NCBI RefSeq assembly: GCF_026967805.1
Contig: NZ_JAPVBG010000006.1
Location: forward strand, 1-40,614
Direction of reading: 5' to 3'
Length of the DNA: 40,614 nt
Source: Blastococcus sp. VKM Ac-2987
GTDB taxonomy: Bacteria; Actinomycetota; Actinomycetes; Mycobacteriales; Geodermatophilaceae
Shown here: piece after piece, positions 1 through 7,960 of the stretch
Layout: each line of letters opens with the position of its first letter
How positions within the stretch are numbered: the first letter of the stretch is position 1
Translations under genes and position numbers: made by a program
The notes under the pieces: generated by a model
Database searches by the model: none
Seen by the model: only the letters and a program-made list of their open reading frames with translations
What the model was told of the DNA's origin: nothing

Positions 1-50
1 ATCAGCAGGACTGCCAGCCCGCCGACGCCGCCCGACCGCTGCGGCCGGGG

Positions 51-839
51 TCAGCGGCGGGTGCCGGTGCCGTCCGTGCCGTCGGTGTCCAGCTCCACCT
101 GCTCCTTGCGGACCTGCTCGGTGACCGTCTCCTGCTCGGTGACGGTCTGGGTGTCCAGGCGCACGCGCTCTACCGGCACGGCACCCTTCTCCACGACCGG
201 GCGCTCGCCGTGGAGCACGACCTCGTGCTCCTCCTCGGAGATGGCCGGGCCGTCGAGGGCGTTGCCGACGTTGGCGTCGGTGATCGGCTCGCGCTCGATG
301 CGGATCTCCTCGTGCGAGACCGGCACGGTCTGCGAGACGTTCTCCGTGACGACGTACTTGCGCAGCCGGGCGCGGCCGGTCTCCACCCGCTGGGTGCCGA
401 CGTGCAGCTGCTCCTCCGACCGGGTCATCGCGTCGTCGGTCGTGGGCCCGGAGGTGTCGTGGCCGACGGCACCGCGCGTCGTGTCCGTCGTCGTGGTGCG
501 GGTGGTGTCGGTGACGTCGGTACCGGTGCCGCCGGCCAGGCCGTAGTACCGGTAGAGCTCGGTCTCCTCCGCGGGGGAGAGGTGCCCCTCGCTCTCGATG
601 TGCGGGGCGTTCTTGACCTTGTCCTTGGCGTAGGGCACGCGCAGCTCCTCGCCGGAGATGTCGGCGTCGGCCAGGGGGACGAAGGCCTCCTTGGTGCCGA
701 ACATCCCGGTGCGGACGGTGGCCCACTCGGGGCGGCCGGTCTCGTCGTCGAGGTAGACCTCGCCGACGGTGCCCAGCTTGCCGTCGGGGCCGACGGCGGT
801 GCTGCCGATGACGTCGCTCAGCTGGTGCTCGGTGATCAT
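51..839 (-). CDS. PRC-barrel and DUF2382 domain protein
   Basis: 262-residue soluble protein. Residues ~1-100 form a PRC-barrel-like domain (SDVIGSTAVGPDGKLGTV, then LSPAEETELYRYYGL). A Thr/Asp-rich linker (~103-135) follows, then a DUF2382 domain (~155-250) with the typical LRKYVVTENVSQTVPV and RIEREPI stretches and repeated TVTEQ units. Such proteins (YsnF/AvaK type) are linked to stress or envelope conditions, but no biochemical role is established. The ATG at 839 has an AGGAG ribosome-binding site about 9 nt upstream on the minus strand. It stands alone, downstream of a TetR gene on the same strand, and a small palindrome lies in the gap between them. The family call is firm; the function is unknown. 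Confidence 0.9.
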   Translation of the reverse strand: MITEHQLSDVIGSTAVGPDGKLGTVGEVYLDDETGRPEWATVRTGMFGTKEAFVPLADADISGEELRVPYAKDKVKNAPHIESEGHLSPAEETELYRYYGLAGGTGTDVTDTTRTTTTDTTRGAVGHDTSGPTTDDAMTRSEEQLHVGTQRVETGRARLRKYVVTENVSQTVPVSHEEIRIEREPITDANVGNALDGPAISEEEHEVVLHGERPVVEKGAVPVERVRLDTQTVTEQETVTEQVRKEQVELDTDGTDGTGTRR

Positions 840-932
840 GCGCAGGACTCCTGGGGCTCGAAGAACAGGGAGAGTGAGGCCTCGTCGCGGCGTGTGCTCG
901 CCGACGGGGTCGTCCCTAGCGGTGCCCGCGCA

Positions 933-945
933 TTTACAGCGTAAA
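933..945. promoter_or_regulatory. Palindrome TTTAC-AGC-GTAAA, candidate TetR-type operator
   Basis: Perfect 5-bp inverted repeat with a 3-bp centre, in the 134-bp gap between the TetR gene (ends 974) and the start of the DUF2382 gene (839). TTTAC/GTAAA half-sites are common for actinobacterial TetR-family regulators. It is A/T-rich against a very GC-rich background. The position suits control of the DUF2382 gene; the assignment to the neighbouring TetR is inference. Confidence 0.4.
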
Positions 946-973
946 CACTTGTGAGGGGTCTGACCTGGCCGGA

Positions 974-1768
974 TCAGCTCCGCGGGTCGCCGCGCCGCGG
1001 GGTGCGCGACTCGGTCAGCACGACCTCCAGCCGGCCGAGCAGGTTCTCCAGCGCCTCCTCGAACTCGGCGGCCGACTCGTCGAGCGAGAGCAGCGACTCG
1101 AGCCGGACGACGGTGGGGTAGTCGCCGAGTTCGGTGCTCGCCGCCGCGTCGGGCACGCCCTCGGGCTGGTCCAGCGGGCTGATCTTCACGCCCTTCTGCG
1201 ACACCTCGAGCAGCAGGTGGCCCAGCAGGAAGCTCGAGTACGCCCGGTAGGCCGCGACCGCGGCCTCCTCGGTGAAGCCGCTGTCGATGAGCGCGTCGAG
1301 GAAGGACTCCACCCAGCGCAGGCTGCGCAACGGCGGCCGGACCCAGGGGGCCGCGGGCGGCCGGGTCGCGACCAGGGGGAAGACCTCCGGGTGGGCCAGG
1401 GCGATCCGCCGCACCCCGTGCGCCAGCCGCTGCAGGTAGTCCTGCCAGCCGCGGGACGCGGCCAGGTGCACGTCGGGATCGCCGTAGAGCTCGTCGATGA
1501 CCGACTCCACGACGCCGTCGAGCAGCTGCTCGCGGCCGGGCACGTAGCGGTACAGCGCCATGGCCTCCACGCCGAGGTGCGCCCCGAGCCGGCGCATCGT
1601 CAGCGCGTTCAGCCCGTGGGCGTCGATGTACTCGATCGCCGCGCCCAGGATGCGGCGCCGGTCGAGCCCGGCCCGGCCGGCACCGGGCGGCGCGGCCGGC
1701 ACCGCCGCGGCCGCACCTCCGCGGCCCTCCGGGCTGTCGGGGTCGGCGGTCGGGTCCGGCTGGCTCAT
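974..1768 (-). CDS. TetR family transcriptional regulator
   Basis: 264-residue regulator. A disordered Pro/Ala-rich N-terminus of ~35 residues precedes a TetR helix-turn-helix (DRRRILGAAIEYIDAHGLNA, then LTMRRLGAHLGVEAMALYRYV). The rest resembles the ligand-binding C-terminal domain of the tetracycline-repressor subgroup. The start at 1768 (ATG, MSQPDPTADP) was chosen because the reading frame stays open for over 1 kb upstream only as an antisense shadow of the nitrate reductase. It is divergent from the nitrate reductase gene and upstream of the DUF2382 gene on the same strand. The ligand is unknown. It may control either neighbour; the palindrome at 933-945 favours the DUF2382 gene. Confidence 0.88.
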   Translation of the reverse strand: MSQPDPTADPDSPEGRGGAAAAVPAAPPGAGRAGLDRRRILGAAIEYIDAHGLNALTMRRLGAHLGVEAMALYRYVPGREQLLDGVVESVIDELYGDPDVHLAASRGWQDYLQRLAHGVRRIALAHPEVFPLVATRPPAAPWVRPPLRSLRWVESFLDALIDSGFTEEAAVAAYRAYSSFLLGHLLLEVSQKGVKISPLDQPEGVPDAAASTELGDYPTVVRLESLLSLDESAAEFEEALENLLGRLEVVLTESRTPRRGDPRS

Positions 1769-1954
1769 CGTGCTCTCCCTCGGTCGGCGCGATCTGCCGT
1801 GATGATGCGCGCTGGGGTACCGCACAGGGACCGGCGCCCTCGTGTGAGGCCGACGGAACCCAGCGTTGACGCCGGGGCCCACGAAGGGAAACGCCCGCCC
1901 CCGACGCTGGCTGCCGTGTCCGCTCCCGTGTCCCCCGCTCCCGCTCCGGCGGGG

Positions 1955-4516
1955 ATGCGCGCCTCCCGGACCACGAACACCCACTGCCCGTACTGCTCGC
2001 TGCAGTGCGGCATGGCGGTCACCGCCGGCGCCCGACCGGCCACGCTGGTGCCGCTGGACTTCCCGACCAACCGCGGCGGCCTGTGCTCCAAGGGCTGGTC
2101 GTCGGCCGAGCTGCTCGACCACCCGGAGCGGCTGCTGCGGCCGCTGGTGCGGGCGGTCCCCGGCGACCGCACCAGCCCGCTGGTCGAGGGCAGCTGGGAC
2201 GAGGCGCTGGACCGGGTGGTCGCGGCGATCGAGCGCACCCAGGCCCGCCACGGCCGTGACGCCGTCGGCTGCTTCGGCGGCGGGTCGCTGACCAACGAGC
2301 AGGCCTACCAGTTCGGCAAGTTCGCCCGGGTCGCGCTGCGCACCAGCGCCATCGACTACAACGGCCGCTTCTGCATGTCCTCGGCGGCCGGCGCGGCCAA
2401 CCGCGCGTTCGGGCTGGACCGTGGCCTGCCCTTCCCGCTCAGCGACATCGCCGAGGCCGACGTCGTCGTCCTGGTGGGCAGCAACCCGGCCGACACCATG
2501 CCGCCGGCCATGCAGTGGTTCGACGCCGGCCGCGAGCGGGGCGCGCAGCACGTCGTCGTCGACCCGCGGCGCACCGCCACCGCCCGCAACGCCGCGCTGC
2601 ACCTCCAGGCGCTGCCGGGCACCGACCTCGCGCTGGCCAACGGGCTGCTGCACATCGCGCTGGCCGAGGGGCTGGTCGACGAGGAGTACGTGGCCGCGCG
2701 CACCACCGGGTTCGACGCGGTGCGCGACGGGGTCGCCGCCTACTGGCCCGACCGCGTCGAACGGCTCACCGGGGTGCCGGTGCCCGACCAGCGGCGCACC
2801 GTCTTCGCCCTGGCCCGCGCCGAGAAGGCGATGATCCTCACGGCCCGGGGTGCCGAGCAGCACCGCAGCGGCACCGACACCGCCCAGGCGTGGATCAACC
2901 TCGCGCTCGCCCTCGGCCTGCCGGGCCGGCGGGGGAGCGGCTGGGGCACGATCACCGGCCAGGGCAACGGCCAGGGCGGCCGGGAGCACGGCCAGAAGGC
3001 CGACCAGCTCCCCGGCTACCGGTCGCTGGCCGACCCCGCCGCCCGGGCCCACGTGGCCGCCGTCTGGGGCGTCGACCCCGACGACCTGCCGCTACCGGGG
3101 AGGAGCGCCTTCGAGCTGCTCGACGCCCTCGGCACCGACGGCGGGGTGCGGACGCTGCTGGTCCTGGCCTCCAACGTCGCCGTCTCCGCACCCGACGCCC
3201 GCCGGGTGATCAGCCGGCTGGGCGACCTCGACTTCCTCGCCGTCAGCGACTTCTTCCTCTCCGAGACCGCCGAGCTCGCCGACGTCGTCCTGCCCAGTGC
3301 GATGTGGGCGGAGGAGGCCGGCACGACCACCAACCTCGAGGGCCGGGTGATCCGCCGCCGCCGGGCGCTGGACCCGCCCGACGGCGTCCGGGACGACCTG
3401 CAGCTGCTCGCCGAGCTCGCCGGCCGCCTGGGCGCCGGGGAGCGGTTCAGCGGCGACCCGGAGACGGTCTTCGACGAGCTGCGCCGGGCCAGCGCCGGCG
3501 GGACGGCGGACTACTCCGGCATCAGCTACCGGCGCGTCGACGAGGAGCAGGGCGTCTTCTGGCCGTGCCCGACCGACTCGCACCCCGGCACGCCCCGGCT
3601 GTTCCTGGACCGCTTCGCCACCCCCGACGGGCGGGCCCGGTTCCTCCGGGTCGAGCACGTCGACCCGCACGAGCGGCCCGACGCCGACTACCCCTACGTG
3701 CTCACCACCGGCCGGGTGCTGGCCCAGTACCAGTCGGGCACCCAGACCCGCCGGACGCGCAGCCTGCAGCTCATGGCCCCGACCCCCCGGGCCGAGCTGC
3801 ACCCGGATCTCGCGCGGGCGCTGGGGGTGGGCGACACCGACGTCGTCGAGCTCGCCACCCGCCGCGGGCGGGCCCGCTTCCACGCGTCGGTCACCGACAC
3901 CATCCGGCCCGACACGGTCTTCGTCCCGTTCCACTGGGGCGGCGGGGCCAGCGCCAACGCCCTCACCGACGCGGGCGTGCTCGACCCGGTCAGCCGGATG
4001 CCCGCGTTCAAGGTCTGCGCCGTCGCGATCACCCGCGTCGGCGGGCCGGAGGAACGCATCCCGCCCCCGGCCGCCGCCACCCAGCCCCGCTCGCCCGCGC
4101 ACCGCCCGGCCGCGGCCCCCGTACCGCACCCGCCGTCCCGCTCGACGTCCACCCCGAGGAGAACACCCGTGAAGAGCACACCCCGCTTCCTGCAGGGCGT
4201 CTTCCCGATCACCGGCGAGGGGCTGGCCAAGCCCGGCCCGGTCGACCCGGCGCTGCGCTACACCGTGCCCGCCGGCCGGACGGCGCAGGCGCTGTACTTC
4301 CGCGGCGGGAACGCCACCGGCGAGCTGGTCTACGTGCTGCTCGTGCACGACGGCGAGCCGATGCGCTGGTTCCCGATCGGCGCCAGGGCCGACACCCACG
4401 TGCCGCTGCGCGTGGTCGAGGACCTGGTGGCCGGCTCGGTCGTGGAGCTGCACGCGGCGGCGCCCGAGGGCGTCACCGGCGAGATCGTGGTCGACCTCGG
4501 GCTGGTGGAGGTCTGA
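1955..4516 (+). CDS. nasC: Molybdopterin-dependent assimilatory nitrate reductase with C-terminal fusion
   Basis: Large cytoplasmic catalytic subunit that reduces nitrate to nitrite. Counting from the ATG at 1955, a [4Fe-4S] motif is formed by C11, C14, C18 and C44, and the molybdenum ligand is probably C140 (NGRFCMSS). A molybdopterin oxidoreductase core follows, with a dinucleotide-binding C-terminal domain ending near KVCAVAIT (~residue 695). A GTG at 1916 is in frame and could add 13 residues. The frame then runs without a stop through a Pro/Ala/Arg-rich linker (~700-738) into a 115-residue domain ending at 4516, giving 853 residues in all. I see no BFD-like [2Fe-2S] domain at the C-terminus. 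The stop overlaps the nirB ATG (TGATG), so the two genes are coupled. An internal start with its own ribosome-binding site lies at 4169 and is listed separately. The extension is either a true fusion or the result of a small indel. Confidence 0.88.
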   Translation: MRASRTTNTHCPYCSLQCGMAVTAGARPATLVPLDFPTNRGGLCSKGWSSAELLDHPERLLRPLVRAVPGDRTSPLVEGSWDEALDRVVAAIERTQARHGRDAVGCFGGGSLTNEQAYQFGKFARVALRTSAIDYNGRFCMSSAAGAANRAFGLDRGLPFPLSDIAEADVVVLVGSNPADTMPPAMQWFDAGRERGAQHVVVDPRRTATARNAALHLQALPGTDLALANGLLHIALAEGLVDEEYVAARTTGFDAVRDGVAAYWPDRVERLTGVPVPDQRRTVFALARAEKAMILTARGAEQHRSGTDTAQAWINLALALGLPGRRGSGWGTITGQGNGQGGREHGQKADQLPGYRSLADPAARAHVAAVWGVDPDDLPLPGRSAFELLDALGTDGGVRTLLVLASNVAVSAPDARRVISRLGDLDFLAVSDFFLSETAELADVVLPSAMWAEEAGTTTNLEGRVIRRRRALDPPDGVRDDLQLLAELAGRLGAGERFSGDPETVFDELRRASAGGTADYSGISYRRVDEEQGVFWPCPTDSHPGTPRLFLDRFATPDGRARFLRVEHVDPHERPDADYPYVLTTGRVLAQYQSGTQTRRTRSLQLMAPTPRAELHPDLARALGVGDTDVVELATRRGRARFHASVTDTIRPDTVFVPFHWGGGASANALTDAGVLDPVSRMPAFKVCAVAITRVGGPEERIPPPAAATQPRSPAHRPAAAPVPHPPSRSTSTPRRTPVKSTPRFLQGVFPITGEGLAKPGPVDPALRYTVPAGRTAQALYFRGGNATGELVYVLLVHDGEPMRWFPIGARADTHVPLRVVEDLVAGSVVELHAAAPEGVTGEIVVDLGLVEV
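4169..4516 (+). CDS. Small conserved protein, in-frame internal start within the nitrate reductase frame
   Basis: A GTG at 4169 is preceded by GAGGAG at 4156-4161 with a 7-nt spacer, one of the best ribosome-binding sites in the window. It opens a 115-residue product (MKSTPRFLQGVFPITGEGL..., ending DLGLVEV) that looks like an independent compact beta-rich domain. I cannot assign a named family. It lies in the same frame as the nitrate reductase, with no stop between. The same polypeptide could therefore be made both as the C-terminus of the reductase and as a free protein. TGA at 4170-4172 overlaps the GTG in another frame, so a one-base shift upstream would turn this into an ordinary GTGA overlap of two genes. 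It is placed between the reductase and nirB, so a role in nitrate reduction (chaperone or small subunit) is plausible but unproven. Confidence 0.6.
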   Translation: MKSTPRFLQGVFPITGEGLAKPGPVDPALRYTVPAGRTAQALYFRGGNATGELVYVLLVHDGEPMRWFPIGARADTHVPLRVVEDLVAGSVVELHAAAPEGVTGEIVVDLGLVEV

Positions 4517-7044
4517 TGACGTCGATCCTGGGCGGCCGGCTCGGCGGCGCCACGACCCTGCACCTGGACGACGCGCTGGACACCCGTAGCCGCCTGGTGG
4601 TCGTGGGCAACGGCATGGCCGGTGCGCGCTTCGTGGAGGAGGTGCTCGAGCGCGGGGGCGGCGAGCAGTTCCGGATCACCGTCTTCGGCGACGAGCCGCA
4701 CGGCAACTACAACCGGATCATGCTCTCCCCGGTGCTGGCCGGGGAGTCGCACGAGGACGAGATCGTGCTCAACTCGCACGAGTGGTACGCCGACAACGGC
4801 GTCGACCTGCGTGCGGGGGTGCGGGTCGAGCGGATCGACACCGCGGCCAAGCAGGTGCACGCCGCCGACGGCAGCGTGACCGGCTACGACCACCTGGTGC
4901 TGGCCACCGGCAGCTACTCGTTCGTCCCGCCCATGACCGGGGTCCGCACCGACGACGGCTCGCTGCTGCCCGGCGTGTACGGCTTCCGCACCATCGACGA
5001 GACGCGGGCGATGCTGGAGGCGACCGGCCGGTGCACCCGCGCCGTCGTCATGGGCGGTGGGCTGCTCGGGCTGGAGGCCGCGCGGGCGCTGCAGGGCCAC
5101 GGGCTGCAGGTGGAGCTCGTGCACGCCATGCCGTGGCTGATGAACGCCCAGCTCGACGCCGAGGCCGGGGCGATCCTGAAGCGGAGCGTCGAGTCGCTCG
5201 GCATCACCGTGCACCTCGACGTCCTGGCCACCGAGGTGCTGGGCACCGAGCACGTCCAGGGCGTGCTGCTCAAGGACGGCCGGCGGCTGGACTGCGACCT
5301 GCTCGTCGTCGCCGCCGGGGTGCGGCCGCACACCGACCTCGCGGTCCGGTCGGGGCTGGAGGTGCAGCGGGGGATCGTGGTCGACGACCAGCTGCGCACC
5401 GAGGACCCCGACGTCTACGCCATCGGGGAGTGCGCCCAGCACCGCGACCAGGTCTACGGCCTGGTCGCCCCGGCGTGGGAGCACGCCACGGTGCTCGCCG
5501 ACGTCCTGACCGGCACCGACCCCGACGCCGAGTACCACGGCAGCCGGACGGCGACGAAGCTCAAGGTCGCCGGCGTCGACGTCGCCGTCATGGGCGTGAA
5601 CACCCCCGAGCGCGACGACGACGAGTTCCTGGTCATCTCCGAGCCCCGGCGCGGGGTCCACCTGTCGGTGGTGATCCGCGACGACAGGCTCGTCGGTGCC
5701 ACCCTGCTCGGCGACACCCGCAAGGTCGCCTTCCTCACCCAGGCCTTCGACCGCGGCGCGCCACTGCCCGAGGAGCGCATCCGGCTGCTGGTCGACCTCT
5801 CCGACGGCGTCGAGGAGGTGGGCGTCGCCGAGATGCCCGCCGACAGCCAGGTCTGCAACTGCAACGGCGTCACCAAGGGCGATCTCTGCGGTGCGGTCTC
5901 CGGGGGCTGCGCCACCGTCGGCGAGGTCATGGACCGCACCCGCGCCGGCAAGGGCTGCGGCTCCTGCAAGTCGCTGGTGAAGCAGATCGTCGAGTGGGCC
6001 GCCGACGGCGAGCTCACCGAGGACCCGGCGGCGTCCTGGTACGTGCCGGGCATCCCGATGCCGAAGCCCGAGCTGATCCGGGCCATCCGCGAGCACGACC
6101 TGCGCAGCGTGTCCGCGGTCTTCGCCACCCTCGCCCCGGACGGCAAGGACGACGCGAAGTCGAAGATGGGGCTGACCTCGCTGCTGAAGATGATCTGGGG
6201 CCACGACTTCGTGCCGGAGAAGGACGGCGAGTTCATCAACGACCGGGTGCACGCCAACATCCAGCGGGACGGCACCTTCTCCGTCGTCCCGCAGATGAAG
6301 GGCGGGGTGACCACGCCCGCGCAGCTGCGGAGGATCGCCGACGTCGCGGAGAAGTACGAGGTGCCGATGGTCAAGGTGACCGGCGGCCAGCGGATCGACC
6401 TGCTCGGCGTGCGCAAGGAGGACCTGCCGGCCATGTGGTCCGACCTCGGCATGCCGTCCGGGTACGCCTACGGCAAGAGCTTCCGCACCGTGAAGACCTG
6501 CGTGGGCAGCGACTTCTGCCGCTTCGGCCTGGGCGACTCCACCCAGCTCGGCATCGACCTGGAGACCCGGTTCCAGGGCATCGAGAGCCCGGCGAAGATG
6601 AAGCTCGCCGTCGTCGGCTGCCCGCGCAACTGCGCCGAGGCCTACGTCAAGGACGTCGGCGTCGTCGCCGTCGGCAACGGCAGATGGGAGGTCTACGTCG
6701 GCGGGGCCGCCGGGGCCACCATCCGCAAGGGGGACCTGCTGGCCACCGTCGGCTCCCCGGACGAGGTGATGACGCTGGCCGGGCGGTTCATGCAGTACTA
6801 CCGGGAGAACGCCAACTGGCTCGAGCGCACCTACGACTTCGTGCCCCGCATCGGGCTGGAGAAGATCAAGGCGGTCCTGCTCGAGGACAGCGAGGGCATC
6901 TGCGCCGACCTCGACGCGGGCATGCAGCAGTCGATCGACGCCTACACCGACCCGTGGGGCCAGGACGCCGGCGAGCCGGCCACGCCCGGCCAGTTCCGCT
7001 CCGCGCTGCCGCTGGTCGCGCTGCCGCAGGTGCCGGTCCGATGA
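4516..7044 (+). CDS. nirB: Assimilatory nitrite reductase [NAD(P)H] large subunit
   Basis: 842-residue siroheme enzyme that reduces nitrite to ammonium in the cytoplasm. Order of domains: FAD/NAD(P)H-binding pyridine nucleotide-disulfide oxidoreductase (~25-330, VVVGNGMAGARFVEE and MGGGLLGLEAARAL); a BFD-like [2Fe-2S] domain with C-x-C near 446 and CGSC near 482; then the two-repeat siroheme/[4Fe-4S] sulfite/nitrite reductase domain, with cluster ligands in TCVGSDFC (~661) and GCPRNC (~701). The length is normal for NirB. The ATG overlaps the upstream stop by one base and the TGA overlaps the nirD start, so translation is coupled across the operon. Siroheme must be supplied by genes outside the window. 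Confidence 0.97.
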   Translation: MTSILGGRLGGATTLHLDDALDTRSRLVVVGNGMAGARFVEEVLERGGGEQFRITVFGDEPHGNYNRIMLSPVLAGESHEDEIVLNSHEWYADNGVDLRAGVRVERIDTAAKQVHAADGSVTGYDHLVLATGSYSFVPPMTGVRTDDGSLLPGVYGFRTIDETRAMLEATGRCTRAVVMGGGLLGLEAARALQGHGLQVELVHAMPWLMNAQLDAEAGAILKRSVESLGITVHLDVLATEVLGTEHVQGVLLKDGRRLDCDLLVVAAGVRPHTDLAVRSGLEVQRGIVVDDQLRTEDPDVYAIGECAQHRDQVYGLVAPAWEHATVLADVLTGTDPDAEYHGSRTATKLKVAGVDVAVMGVNTPERDDDEFLVISEPRRGVHLSVVIRDDRLVGATLLGDTRKVAFLTQAFDRGAPLPEERIRLLVDLSDGVEEVGVAEMPADSQVCNCNGVTKGDLCGAVSGGCATVGEVMDRTRAGKGCGSCKSLVKQIVEWAADGELTEDPAASWYVPGIPMPKPELIRAIREHDLRSVSAVFATLAPDGKDDAKSKMGLTSLLKMIWGHDFVPEKDGEFINDRVHANIQRDGTFSVVPQMKGGVTTPAQLRRIADVAEKYEVPMVKVTGGQRIDLLGVRKEDLPAMWSDLGMPSGYAYGKSFRTVKTCVGSDFCRFGLGDSTQLGIDLETRFQGIESPAKMKLAVVGCPRNCAEAYVKDVGVVAVGNGRWEVYVGGAAGATIRKGDLLATVGSPDEVMTLAGRFMQYYRENANWLERTYDFVPRIGLEKIKAVLLEDSEGICADLDAGMQQSIDAYTDPWGQDAGEPATPGQFRSALPLVALPQVPVR

Positions 7045-7445
7045 GCGCGCCGCACCTGGAGGCCGCCCGGCCCACGACGCCGGGCACCGAGCTGGGCACA
7101 CCGGCGACGGAGACGCCGCCCGGCACGGCCGCGCCGGGCACCGGCACCCCGCACGTGGTCGGCCGGGTCGACGACGTCCCGCCGGGGGAGGGCCGGGCCT
7201 TCGTCGCGGGGGATGTGCAGGTGGCGGTGTTCCGGCTGCGCGACGGCTCGCTGCACGCCACGCAGGCGGCCTGCCCGCACGCCGGGGGACCGCTCGCCGA
7301 CGGGCAGACCGACGTCGACGTCCTGGTCTGCCCGCTGCACCTGTTCGCCTACCGGTGGGCCGACGGCGCCGCGACGTCGGGCGCCGCCCCGGTCCGGGTC
7401 TACCCGGTGCGCGAGGAGGACGGCCTCCTCGTCGTCTCCGTGTAG
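7041..7445 (+). CDS. nirD: Nitrite reductase small subunit, Rieske type
   Basis: 134 residues. The N-terminal ~38 residues are a Pro/Thr/Ala-rich low-complexity extension. The rest is a Rieske-like fold that would work with NirB. Unlike E. coli NirD, which lacks cluster ligands, this protein keeps a complete [2Fe-2S] Rieske set: C78-P-H80 and C97-P-L-H100. It could therefore carry an iron-sulfur cluster and take part in electron transfer. The ATG overlaps the nirB stop (ATGA). The TAG at 7443-7445 abuts, with zero spacing, the stop of the converging DUF2000 gene. Confidence 0.92.
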   Translation: MSAPHLEAARPTTPGTELGTPATETPPGTAAPGTGTPHVVGRVDDVPPGEGRAFVAGDVQVAVFRLRDGSLHATQAACPHAGGPLADGQTDVDVLVCPLHLFAYRWADGAATSGAAPVRVYPVREEDGLLVVSV

Positions 7446-7922
7446 CTAGGGGTGCATGCGAGCGCCCTTGACCACCTTGTCGACGGCGTTCTTCGGCCCG
7501 TGCAGCGCGATCCCGACCAGGTCGAGGTCCGCCCCGCGCACCGCCTGGACCGCGGCGCGGTTCTCGGCGTCACCGCCGGTGGCGAAGAGGTCCGCGGTGA
7601 ACACCGACGTCGGCAGGGCGCGCTGCACCGCGCGCTCGCGGGCCCGTGCCAGCACGTCGGCCGGGCCGGTCATCACCAGCACCGGCTGCCGGATCGTGGC
7701 CAGGTACCGGGTGCCGTCGGCGTCCTCGTAGGGGCGGCCGATCAGCTCGGGGATCGCGGCGGCCACCGCGCCGGCGAGGAAGGCGGTGACGTTGAGCTCC
7801 TGCCACGGGAGCAGCCCCTCGCGCAGCAGGACGACGATCTTCGTCGGCCAGGGTGGGCCGACCTCGGTCGTGGTGGGCTGGGATTCGGTGGTGGTCTGCA
7901 CGGTCGTCACGGCACCCAGCAT
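7446..7922 (-). CDS. DUF2000 domain protein
   Basis: 158 residues. After a Thr-rich N-terminus of ~25 residues, the DUF2000 domain runs to the end (KIVVLLREGLLPWQELNVTA, later ADLDLVGIALHGPKNAVDKV). Members resemble peptidyl-tRNA-hydrolase-like folds, but the function is not known. ATG at 7922 is used; a GTG about four codons further in would also serve. It is divergent from the AraC-type gene with only 38 nt between them. That pairing suggests the AraC protein controlled this gene and a shared ligand or stress response. Confidence 0.85.
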   Translation of the reverse strand: MLGAVTTVQTTTESQPTTTEVGPPWPTKIVVLLREGLLPWQELNVTAFLAGAVAAAIPELIGRPYEDADGTRYLATIRQPVLVMTGPADVLARARERAVQRALPTSVFTADLFATGGDAENRAAVQAVRGADLDLVGIALHGPKNAVDKVVKGARMHP

Positions 7923-7960
7923 CCGGCCGCCGGCGCCTCCCGGTCTTGTACGTTCCTGAC

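Noticed and set aside
1217..1954. Upstream part of the long open frame preceding the nitrate reductase
   Set aside because: It is antisense to the TetR gene and lacks family similarity; the reductase begins at the [4Fe-4S] region near 1955 (or GTG 1916).
1769..1954. GlnR-type box (GTNAC-N6-GAAAC) upstream of the nitrate reductase
   Set aside because: GGAAAC occurs near 1890 but no half-site at the required spacing was found.
2515..4515. Long Arg-rich open frame overlapping the nitrate reductase in another frame
   Set aside because: Low-complexity Arg/Pro translation typical of shadow frames in GC-rich DNA; only the nirB part after 4516 is real.
4330..7101. 923-codon open frame antisense to nirB
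   Set aside because: Composition is that of a codon-bias shadow; no recognisable domains; nirB on the other strand is certain.
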